Assembly: GCA_026400735.1 (NCBI GenBank)
Contig: JAPLOL010000151.1
Location: 25,799 to 89,798, forward strand
DNA length: 64,000 nucleotides
Direction of reading: 5' to 3'
Origin: Alphaproteobacteria bacterium
GTDB taxonomy: Bacteria; Pseudomonadota; Alphaproteobacteria; Caulobacterales; Aquidulcibacteraceae
Under the pieces are notes generated by a model. That model was not told where the DNA came from, did not search any database, and was given only the letters and a program-made list of their open reading frames with translations. Both the position numbers and the translations under genes were made by a program. Below, in pieces: positions 57,705 to 64,000 of the stretch (position 1 is its first letter; every line of letters begins with the position of its first letter).

Positions 57705-58109
57705 CTACCCGCCCTTGCGGGTCTGACCCAAGCCCATTCTCTTGGCCAGGTTTGAGCGCTCTTTGGCGTAGTTGGGCGCGACCATCGGATAGTCGTGCGG
57801 CAGGCCCCATTTCGCGCGGTATTCGTCCGGCGTCATGGAATAGCGCGTCCGTAGATGACGCTTCAGAGATTTGAACTTCTTCCCGTCTTCTAGGCAGATG
57901 ATGTAATCGGCCGTGACGGACTTCTTGATCGACACCGCTGGCTCTGGCGTCGCCTCGGCCACAGGACTGACCGTCCCGGAAACCTCAAGCAATGCGTTGT
58001 GCACAGTGCGAATAAGCGCAGGCAAATCCTGCGTTTGGACCGGATTGGCCGAAACGTAAGCAGCTGCGATGTCCGCGGCCATGCGCACCAGATCGCGCGG
58101 GTTTTCCAT
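57705..58109 (-). CDS. mucR: MucR/Ros-family zinc-finger transcriptional regulator
   Basis: The 134-residue protein is an H-NS-like regulator of the Ros/MucR family. The zinc-finger region reads [20 protein letters not shown], with Asp where Ros has the second Cys, followed by the conserved [20 protein letters not shown] and the end [15 protein letters not shown]. In Caulobacter, MucR proteins act with SciP in the CtrA cell-cycle circuit. It has a good sigma-70-like promoter (58142-58171) and a palindromic operator further upstream. Confidence 0.94.
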   Translation of the reverse strand: MENPRDLVRMAADIAAAYVSANPVQTQDLPALIRTVHNALLEVSGTVSPVAEATPEPAVSIKKSVTADYIICLEDGKKFKSLKRHLRTRYSMTPDEYRAKWGLPHDYPMVAPNYAKERSNLAKRMGLGQTRKGG

Positions 58110-58141
58110 TTATAGGGCTTATCTGCAAGTGAAGGTCAGAT

Positions 58142-58171
58142 ATTGTATGAGTATAGAGCCAAGTCTTGCAA
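58142..58171 (-). promoter_or_regulatory. Sigma-70-like promoter of mucR
   Basis: On the minus strand TTGCAA (-35, 58166-58171) and TACAAT (-10, 58142-58147) are separated by 18 bases, and the predicted start is about 25 bases before the mucR ATG. The leader is AT-rich and carries no evident Shine-Dalgarno sequence. Confidence 0.55.
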
Positions 58172-58192
58172 GGGAAAAGTCCTCGCAAATAT

Positions 58193-58206
58193 TGAACGAC
58201 CGTTCA
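58193..58206. promoter_or_regulatory. TetR-type palindrome TGAACG-AC-CGTTCA upstream of mucR
   Basis: TGAACGACCGTTCA is a perfect palindrome of the form bound by several TetR-family regulators. It lies 21 bases upstream of the mucR -35 and 59 bases beyond the 3' end of the Mrp-like cluster. No TetR gene is next to it, so the binding protein would act in trans. Confidence 0.5.
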
Positions 58207-58264
58207 TTGTAACAGATACGAGAAGGTCGAAACCCGCCTTCGCCTAGTGCAGGCAGGGTTAGTG

Positions 58265-59962
58265 CTACTTCACCAAGAACATCATCAAGAGCAGAGCGCC
58301 GACGCACAAAAACGTGGCAGCGACCGTCCCCGCCTGCGCGTATGGCCGGTCGCAGGCGCGGGCGAGCATTTCCAGAGACCGCCCGCCTGCAGCGGAGACG
58401 CGGCGCGTCCAGCTCTGCCAGGCGCCATACACCCGCAGCGCCAACACACCGGCCCAGCGGCCCGCGTCAGCCAACGGCCCACGGTAGAGAGCGTCGATAT
58501 CAAGCAAGCGAACCTGCCGCTCGACCGGCGTCACTCGCGCGACGCGCAGCGCCAAGAATGCGAGCCCGGCCGCGCCGAGCAACTGAAACTGCGGTCCGAC
58601 CCGATCGATCACAAACGGCTCGAACGAAATCTCAGACGGCATCAGATCGAACAGCCAACGCGGCGCGAGGCCAACCGACAAGCACAAGAACAACGCCAAC
58701 GCCGAACCTAGCACCATCGAGAACGGCGCTTCGCGGATCGGGCTCACTTCGCGCGTCGGCGTGTAAGCCGCCAGCGCCGGACGCAATAAGAACGCCGTGA
58801 ACAACATCGCCGGCGCCGCCCAGATGATCACCCAAAGCCAGCGCAGGTCCCACTGCTTGGCAGCTTCGAGCGAAGCGGCATGCGCGGCGAACAACGCCAG
58901 TCCCGGAGTGGCCGAGACGGCCAATCCGCATCCGATCAGGAACAGCGAACTGATCGGCATGGTGCGACCGATGCCAGGCAGCTGCGACACGCATGCGGAA
59001 CCATTGCGCTCCAATATGCCGCCAAGCGTCAGCTGCAACGCCAGGAACGCCAAGATTGTTGCGAACGCATTGGCCTCAGCGGCCGCCAGCGCCAGCGGCG
59101 TGCCAATACCAACTAGCGCCACGCACAACCCTGTTTGCATTGTCAGGCCGTAGGCGGCGGCGCGGCGCAGATCGTCCTCGGCCGCCACGTAAATTGCGCC
59201 AAGCAACACCATCGCCGCGCCGATCCAAATCAACAGCGGCTCCGACGGAAAGCAGCGCGCCAACGCATAAACGCCGAGCATCGTCGTGAAGCTTGAGATC
59301 GCGGCGGCGCCCGTAGGGGACGCATGCGAGATCGCATCCTTGAGCCACACATGCGCCATCGGCGCGCCAATGCGGATCATCAGCGCTGCAAAAATGAAAG
59401 CGCCGCCAATTGTCGTGATGTCGAGCCGTTCAACCTGCGTCGCGCTGGCTCCGGACGATAGGTGAAACGCCACACCCACCAGCAGCAACAAACCCTCGAG
59501 GCCATGCCAGATGAGCAATCGCGCGCCTGCCCGGCTCGCGCCCTCAAGCGGGGAAGCAAACACCACCCAAGCCGCCGCCAAACCGGCGACCGACAACGTC
59601 CCAACAAAACTAATTATGAGGTCGCCTACGAACAGCGCCGACACCGCGCTCCCCGCGAGCAGCAGGATCGCGGCGTCCTCATAGCGATTGCGTCGCGCCC
59701 CCGAATAAATGCCGAGCGCCACGAGAGCGGTCAGCAAGGGGATCCCGAAGATGCGATTGAGTTCGTCGAGCTCGAGGGTCACCACCTGCAAGCCCATCAA
59801 ATTGCTTGCCGCCGTTGAACCGAACTCGGGCTCCAGCAAAAGCCAGAACGCGCCAAGCGCCGCCGCAACGATGATCGGCGAACGCACCGACCGCGGCAAC
59901 GCCAACACCAAGAGCGCAGCAAGCATCGGCAGGAAGCCGGGGTTAAGAGTGAATTCTTCCAT
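58265..59962 (-). CDS. Mrp/complex-I-like antiporter subunit (NuoL/M/N family), third in cluster
   Basis: The 565-residue polytopic protein (ATG 59962, AGGGGAGGGTG upstream) has about 14 hydrophobic segments and the family core APMAHVWLKDAISHASPTGA. The key residues look altered: the segment normally holding the TM5 glutamate reads GDLIISFVGTLSVAGLAAAW with no Glu, and the TM7 lysine is Arg (MIRIGAPMAH). It extends past the usual core with a C-terminal helix (LARACDRPYAQAGTVAATFL). It overlaps the small membrane gene by 20 bases. It may be a structural or accessory subunit of an ion-translocating complex. Confidence 0.85.
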   Translation of the reverse strand: MEEFTLNPGFLPMLAALLVLALPRSVRSPIIVAAALGAFWLLLEPEFGSTAASNLMGLQVVTLELDELNRIFGIPLLTALVALGIYSGARRNRYEDAAILLLAGSAVSALFVGDLIISFVGTLSVAGLAAAWVVFASPLEGASRAGARLLIWHGLEGLLLLVGVAFHLSSGASATQVERLDITTIGGAFIFAALMIRIGAPMAHVWLKDAISHASPTGAAAISSFTTMLGVYALARCFPSEPLLIWIGAAMVLLGAIYVAAEDDLRRAAAYGLTMQTGLCVALVGIGTPLALAAAEANAFATILAFLALQLTLGGILERNGSACVSQLPGIGRTMPISSLFLIGCGLAVSATPGLALFAAHAASLEAAKQWDLRWLWVIIWAAPAMLFTAFLLRPALAAYTPTREVSPIREAPFSMVLGSALALFLCLSVGLAPRWLFDLMPSEISFEPFVIDRVGPQFQLLGAAGLAFLALRVARVTPVERQVRLLDIDALYRGPLADAGRWAGVLALRVYGAWQSWTRRVSAAGGRSLEMLARACDRPYAQAGTVAATFLCVGALLLMMFLVK

Positions 59963-60218
59963 CACCCTCCCCTTCAATTTTCGCGTTGGGTTTTTTGCGG
60001 CTCAACGCAAAGCGCCCAGCGTGGCCGACAAGCACCATGAACAGCGTTGCGGCAATGCCGACCGCTGCCGCGGCCGCCGGCTGATCGCCAATCCAGAAGC
60101 GCAGGCGCGCGCCCGTGCCGAGATCAAATCCGAACCCGCCAATGAATGCCGTCAGGCAAAACACCAGCAACAAACCAAAGGCGCCACCACGTTGAGAGGG
60201 AACCGGCTGTCTGCTCAT
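59943..60218 (-). CDS. Small two-transmembrane protein within the Mrp-like cluster
   Basis: This gene is hidden inside the ORF track entry 59943-61574. The ATG at 60218 overlaps the stop of the second antiporter-like subunit (ATGA) and gives 91 residues with two membrane segments (GAFGLLLVFCLTAFIGGFGF and AAAVGIAATLFMVLVGHAG) and a basic tail. No family is recognised. Consistent coupling on both sides suggests a bona fide component of the complex. Confidence 0.75.
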   Translation of the reverse strand: MSRQPVPSQRGGAFGLLLVFCLTAFIGGFGFDLGTGARLRFWIGDQPAAAAAVGIAATLFMVLVGHAGRFALSRKKPNAKIEGEGDGRIHS

Positions 60219-61705
60219 GGCGCGGCGCTCCCTGTCCAAATGGGAGACAGGAATACTGCGAGCGCGTTCGCGAAAATGAGCAGCGACAAGGTCGCCGCAG
60301 CGGCGAGGATCACGGGCGCCGCAAGCAAAATTGAAGCGCCATCCGGACGCTTGAACGCGTCTGTGGGCGCACGCGCCGCCAACGCACTCGCCGCGAGTGG
60401 TCCAAGGTGCGTGAACGTTAGGATCGCCGCGGCCGCTGCAAGTCCCGCCGCCCACACAAGGCCTGATCCGGCGGCGGCGGTGATGAGCCAAAGCTTCGCC
60501 CACGCACCCGCGAACGGCGGCATGCCGATCATGCTCGCCGATGCAATGGCGAAACCAGCGAACGTCCAGGGCATCACGCGCCCGAGCCCCGCATAGTCCG
60601 CAACCTTCGTGCGTCCTGTGATCGCCGCGGTCGTGCCCGCCGCCATCAGTAGCGTCGCCGCCGCGCACGAGAGCGCAATGATCTGCAGTGCCGCGGCCAA
60701 CAATCCCGCAGGCGCAAATGGCCCTGGCTGTAGTGAGAGCAGCGCGCCCATCACAACCGCCAGCGATTGCGCCATGCACGAATACGCCAACCGCTCGCGA
60801 ATATCCTGCTTCGACAAAGCGATGAGCGATGCGACGATCATGCCCACGCCGACAAGCACCGTAAGCAGCTGTGCGGCGATCGCCGCTTGCGCCATGCCTG
60901 CGCCGAACACGAACGTCACCACCTTCAAGACGCCGATCCCGCCCGCCGGCAAAACCGCTAATGCTTGGATCGTCACCAACGCCGGAAACGGCCCGCCACT
61001 CGACGCCGGCAGCCAGCTGTGCATCGGCGGGATCGCCGCCATGGCGATGCCCATCACATAGAGCACGAGCAAAATGTTCGCCGTCAGCGCATCGACGTGT
61101 CCCGCGAGCACACCGCCAACCTGAAAGTCGAGCGTGCCCGAAATCGCGTACGTCCAAATAATCGCCGGCAAGAAGCAGCCGATCGAACTTGCGAGCAACG
61201 TGGCCAAGAATGCACGCGCCGCGGGCCGCGCCTCTTCGTCGCCGCGGTGCGCCACCAACGGAAACGCCGCCAATGCCAATGCTTGGTACGCGACAAACAA
61301 GCTGAACAAGTTCGCCGAGAACGCCACCGCCGTCACGCCTGCCATCGCGAGAGCGATAAACGCAAGAAGACGCGACGGCGCTCGTTCTTGCTTGGCGCGC
61401 GCAACGCCCGCCGCGTGTACCGCATGCAGCACGCCCAAGCCCGTCAGCACCGCTGCCATCATAGCGCCCAGCGGATCGATCTCGAACGCAAGATCCACAT
61501 TCGGCAGCGGTTGCGCCAGGACGATGTATGCGGTCTCGCCGTGCGCCACTGCGCTTACAAGGTACGCAGCACAAATCGCGGCAAAGAGCGAAAACCCGAT
61601 GTGGATGAGATCGCGTAGCCCCGGCGGCTTCGGCACCAGCATCACCAGCAACGCTTGCAGCACGGGCGCGCCGAGCACACAGAAGAGAGCAATCTCCGGC
61701 GTCAT
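60215..61705 (-). CDS. Mrp/complex-I-like antiporter subunit (NuoM/N family), second in cluster
   Basis: The 496-residue polytopic protein starts at ATG 61705 (ATGA overlap with the first subunit). The core motif IPPMHSWLPASSGGPFPAL matches the family. The TM5 position reads LFSLFVAYQALALAAFPLVA, with Gln for the conserved Glu, and the TM7 lysine position reads GIAMAAIPPMH, with Ala. The late segment GMPPFAGAWAKLWLI keeps a Lys in the TM12 region. The changes suggest it does not pump by the standard mechanism. Confidence 0.86.
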   Translation of the reverse strand: MTPEIALFCVLGAPVLQALLVMLVPKPPGLRDLIHIGFSLFAAICAAYLVSAVAHGETAYIVLAQPLPNVDLAFEIDPLGAMMAAVLTGLGVLHAVHAAGVARAKQERAPSRLLAFIALAMAGVTAVAFSANLFSLFVAYQALALAAFPLVAHRGDEEARPAARAFLATLLASSIGCFLPAIIWTYAISGTLDFQVGGVLAGHVDALTANILLVLYVMGIAMAAIPPMHSWLPASSGGPFPALVTIQALAVLPAGGIGVLKVVTFVFGAGMAQAAIAAQLLTVLVGVGMIVASLIALSKQDIRERLAYSCMAQSLAVVMGALLSLQPGPFAPAGLLAAALQIIALSCAAATLLMAAGTTAAITGRTKVADYAGLGRVMPWTFAGFAIASASMIGMPPFAGAWAKLWLITAAAGSGLVWAAGLAAAAAILTFTHLGPLAASALAARAPTDAFKRPDGASILLAAPVILAAAATLSLLIFANALAVFLSPIWTGSAAP

Positions 61706-63165
61706 GCTACGAGACCAGTCAGCATGAGCGAGGCCGTCGCTGCGGCGCGCAGCAGAAATCCGGGCGCAAGTCCAATTGCGATGGCGGCAATCGCCGCGAT
61801 CAGCGCTGGCGCCAGCGCAACGCGCCACACGCCGCCGTCACCTGCGTATGGGGCATTGGCCCGGCGAAAATACATCCGCTCAACCAGCCGTCCGCCGTAA
61901 AACACGCCCGCGAGCGATGCGACAATCACGAGCCCCGCCGCCCACCACCAACCGGCGCCGACTCCCGCCTCCACCAAGCGCCAGCGCGCGAGAAAGCCAA
62001 TCGTCAGCGGCGCACCCATCAGGCTGAGCGCGCCCACCGTGATCGCAGCGCTGGCAAGCGGCGCGCGTTGCCCATAGCCGTCGAGCATCTCAAGTGACTG
62101 AACGCGACCAGCGGCAGCGCCGCCATAAAGCGCAAGCGCAGTCGCTGCGAACGCAACGAGCTGCATCAACGCCGCGGCAAATCCAGCCGGCGATCCCAGC
62201 GCAACGCTCAACAATACGCACCCTGCCTGCGAAGCGCCAGCATAAGCGGTCAAACGCAAAAGATTGCGCGCACCGACGGCTTGCACGGATCCGATAATCA
62301 CGCTCGCCGAGCCAAGCACAGCCAATGCCAGCGAGATCGCACCACCAATTTCCGGCGCCGCGATTGCGTATGCTGCAAACCGCGTGAGCACGCACAATGC
62401 GCCCAGCACTCCGAGCGCGCCTATCCCAAGCGCATACGTGGTGCTTAGGCGTCCCAGCGCCGCCCCACACCAAGCATGTAACGGCGCCACGCCACCCTTA
62501 AGCGCCAACCCAATCATGACCAATGCGGCGCCGGCAGCGGCAAGGTTCGGCATTCGTATGTGCGCCAGTGGCAAGGCGTCGATCGCAAAAGCGCCCGTCG
62601 CGCGTGCGATCATGCCAGCGCCTAGCAACATGAAGACCGCGCCCACGCCGCCCCAACTCAACATCCGAAGCGCGCCGTTGAGCGCCGCTCGTTCGCGTTG
62701 CGCGTTCAGCATGACCAACGCGACTGAGGCGAGCCAAGCCGTCTCGACGGCCACAATGATTGCTATCAAATCTCGCGCGAAGAGCGCACCGGTCCACCCG
62801 GCAACGACACACAGCATCAATGCCAACGCCAACGACGAGGCGGACTCTCCGCCGTCCTTCAAGGAAGCGCCGACGCCCAGAACGGCAAACGCCCCAGTCA
62901 GAGAAATCAAAGCAGCGGCAAACACGCCGACACCATCGGCGAAGAGAGAAACACCGACCTCGGCGACCGGCTGGGCAAAGCCGCTCAACACAATTGCAGC
63001 AAAGTCGATCGACACGTACGCGCCAACGGCAGCCGCGACGCACGCGACCAACCAACTTACACGCGCTGCGCCGGTGATCAGCATCAGCGCGGCTCCTAGA
63101 AGCGGAGCCATAATCATCAGTAGCGGCGCATGCGCGCGCGCCAAGTCAACATAGGCCGCGGTCAT
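61702..63165 (-). CDS. Mrp/complex-I-like antiporter subunit (MnhD/NuoN family), first in cluster
   Basis: The 487-residue polytopic protein keeps the key charged residues of the family: the TM5 Glu in RDLIAIIVAVETAWLASVAL and the TM7 Lys in GLALKGGVAPLHAWCGAALG. The TM12 segment reads IGFLARWRLVEAGVG, with Arg. It is therefore the best candidate for the proton- or sodium-translocating subunit. The ATG overlaps the MnhC-like stop (ATGA). Confidence 0.88.
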   Translation of the reverse strand: MTAAYVDLARAHAPLLMIMAPLLGAALMLITGAARVSWLVACVAAAVGAYVSIDFAAIVLSGFAQPVAEVGVSLFADGVGVFAAALISLTGAFAVLGVGASLKDGGESASSLALALMLCVVAGWTGALFARDLIAIIVAVETAWLASVALVMLNAQRERAALNGALRMLSWGGVGAVFMLLGAGMIARATGAFAIDALPLAHIRMPNLAAAGAALVMIGLALKGGVAPLHAWCGAALGRLSTTYALGIGALGVLGALCVLTRFAAYAIAAPEIGGAISLALAVLGSASVIIGSVQAVGARNLLRLTAYAGASQAGCVLLSVALGSPAGFAAALMQLVAFAATALALYGGAAAGRVQSLEMLDGYGQRAPLASAAITVGALSLMGAPLTIGFLARWRLVEAGVGAGWWWAAGLVIVASLAGVFYGGRLVERMYFRRANAPYAGDGGVWRVALAPALIAAIAAIAIGLAPGFLLRAAATASLMLTGLVA

Positions 63166-63488
63166 GACGCACGTTCCTGTGCATCGCCGTCTGCGTCGGC
63201 TGAGTCCACGTCCGGCGCTTCAATTGAGCCGTAGCTCTCCTGCAGGCGAACAGCGATAACGGCTCCGAACACGGCGTAGACGAACAGCAACGCCGCGCCG
63301 GCGACGATTGGTTCGCTCCCGGCGCCCAACGCCGCGAGTGACGCAACAGCGCCGAACCCACCGATCAGCAATCCGCCGACGCGCTTGATCACGTTGCCTG
63401 AAAGCAAGGCGGCCATCGTGCCGATCATCACCAGTGCGACGCTGGCGACTGCGAGCATAAACTCGATGGAAAGCGACGCGACCGTCAC
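63162..63488 (-). CDS. MnhC/NuoK-like membrane subunit
   Basis: The 108-residue protein has three hydrophobic segments typical of MnhC/NuoK (LAVASVALVMIGTMAALLSG, VGGLLIGGFGAVASLAALG, and VAGAALLFVYAVFGAVIAVR). I prefer the GTG at 63488, giving a GTGA overlap with the MnhB-like stop, over GTG 63491. A conserved Glu in the second segment of NuoK appears missing here. The C-terminal tail is acidic. Confidence 0.82.
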   Translation of the reverse strand: MTVASLSIEFMLAVASVALVMIGTMAALLSGNVIKRVGGLLIGGFGAVASLAALGAGSEPIVAGAALLFVYAVFGAVIAVRLQESYGSIEAPDVDSADADGDAQERAS

Positions 63489-63871
63489 CACTCACCGTCC
63501 CGCAATGTAGGCGCTCGCCCGAAGACGACCTGAAGAACAAGCGCCGCGGCCGCGATCGTGCATAAGAACGCGCTCGCTTCGATGAGTTGCGCGGCATGCC
63601 CCCAACGCGGCAATCCCGCCCCCGCACAAATGCCGACGACGCCAATCGCAAGAACCAGCCGCACCAAAATCGTCGGAAACGCGGATCGCGCGGCAGCGGC
63701 GCCGAATGTCAGCGCATGCAGCGCCAACAAAAGTCCGAACGCCATGCCGGCGACAAATCCTACGCCGCCGCCAGCGACGCGCCCTGTTAGAAGGGTAAAC
63801 GCAAACAAGGCCATAAACGGCGTAAAGAACCGCGCCGCCGCAACAACAATAGCGTCCGCCCCCGCCTTCAT
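63485..63871 (-). CDS. MnhB-like membrane subunit
   Basis: The 128-residue protein (ATG 63871 with GAGG upstream, ATGA overlap with the upstream gene) has four hydrophobic segments and the MnhB-domain pattern FFTPFMALFAFTLLTGRVAG, then GGGVGFVAGMAFGLLLALHA. It is a structural subunit of Mrp-type antiporters and related hydrogenase-associated complexes. The ORF track start at 63958 is a shadow. Confidence 0.85.
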   Translation of the reverse strand: MKAGADAIVVAAARFFTPFMALFAFTLLTGRVAGGGVGFVAGMAFGLLLALHALTFGAAAARSAFPTILVRLVLAIGVVGICAGAGLPRWGHAAQLIEASAFLCTIAAAALVLQVVFGRAPTLRDGEW

Positions 63872-64000
63872 GCGCGTTGCCTCAGCGAACCGCGCTCGCC
63901 AAAGCCTAGCACGCCGACGCTTCCAACGCCGGCGACCAACACCAACGGCGCCAGCCAAAAGCTCAAGCCTGTCAGTTCGTTCTGGATTTGCACGGGCGCC
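63868..64000 (-). CDS. 3' end of another Mrp-like cluster gene, truncated by the window edge
   Basis: Reading in from the right edge on the minus strand, an open frame (QIQNELTGLSFWLAPLVLVA, then GSVGVLGFGERGSLRQRA) ends in TGA at 63868-63870, overlapping the MnhB-like ATG (ATGA). One membrane segment is visible. It may be the C-terminus of an MbhD/DUF4040-like or MnhA-type subunit, but too little is present to decide. Not in the ORF track. Confidence 0.6.
   Translation of the reverse strand, partial: APVQIQNELTGLSFWLAPLVLVAGVGSVGVLGFGERGSLRQRA

Noticed and set aside
57707-57722. ACCCGC-N4-GCGGGT hairpin at the mucR stop as a terminator
   Set aside because: On the mucR strand the hairpin is followed by A-rich, not T-rich, sequence.
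59943-61574. ORF of 543 residues taken as one gene
   Set aside because: Most is antisense-frame shadow of the second antiporter subunit; only the last 91 codons from ATG 60218 look real.
1-64000. CRISPR arrays, tRNA or rRNA genes, insertion sequences
   Set aside because: No regularly spaced repeats, cloverleaf-like gene or transposase-like protein was recognised. A tRNAscan or ISfinder search would settle it.

Overview
The window is a 64 kb, gene-dense, GC-rich chromosomal segment from an alphaproteobacterium, probably of the Caulobacterales (Hyphomonadaceae-like). This placement is inferred from family content: an imuA-imuB-dnaE2 mutagenesis cassette with a GTTC-N7-GTTC SOS box, two PleC/DivJ-type kinases with CcrM (GANTC) sites upstream, a MucR/Ros regulator, a FeuPQ-like two-component pair next to ccmIEFH, DUF2336, DUF1491 and DUF6456 proteins, and a remnant of an RcGTA-type gene-transfer-agent tail gene. 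I found no tRNA, rRNA, CRISPR array or insertion sequence. No gene-free stretch exceeds 300 bases.

Layout, left to right. 0-2.6 kb: an envelope operon (W-R-x-x-Y repeat coiled-coil protein, BON/OmpA protein, small membrane protein). 2.7-4.4 kb: two RNA-methyltransferase-like genes. 4.4-10.6 kb: dnaE2, imuB and imuA, with ogt divergent across an SOS box. 10.6-14.3 kb: a serine hydrolase, a DUF4386-like membrane protein and TetR pair with duplicated operators, and a LysR regulator. 14.3-16.3 kb: a four-gene cassette of unknown function (two GNAT-like proteins, a cysteine hydrolase with an Asp-to-Asn change, a small TTG-start protein). 16.4-22.4 kb: a DEAD-box helicase, a thioesterase, two acyl-CoA dehydrogenases and small unknowns. 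22.5-28.4 kb: a conserved unknown, pepN and a PleC-like kinase.

28.4-36.9 kb is a minus-strand run reading degP - response regulator - kinase - glnE - EF-hand protein - ECF sigma - membrane protein - Metal_resist/CpxP-like protein, which looks like an envelope-stress transcription unit with glnE embedded in it. 37-43 kb reads small periplasmic protein - FeuP-like - FeuQ-like - ccmI - ccmE - ccmF - ccmH, linking a periplasm-sensing system to cytochrome c maturation. 43-52.4 kb holds a J-domain protein, the GTA remnant, a class A PBP, an Uup-like ABC-F ATPase, a PAN-domain protein, a DUF2336 protein, a VOC protein and prfC. 52.4-58.1 kb holds DUF1491, a DivJ-like kinase, secreted unknowns, sufE, a DUF6456 regulator, a stand-alone DnaA domain IV protein and mucR. 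58.3-64 kb is an Mrp/complex-I-like ion-transport cluster (partial gene, MnhB-like, MnhC-like, three NuoL/M/N-like subunits and a small protein). It is translationally coupled throughout and runs off the right edge.

A striking general feature is compaction. Six of nine convergent gene pairs overlap by exactly four bases through their stop codons, a seventh pair abuts with no gap, and most co-directional neighbours overlap by ATGA or GTGA. The most promising leads are the Mrp-like cluster, in which only one of three antiporter-like subunits seems to keep both key charged residues; the GTA tail-gene remnant; and the GANTC-flanked PleC/DivJ-like kinases.
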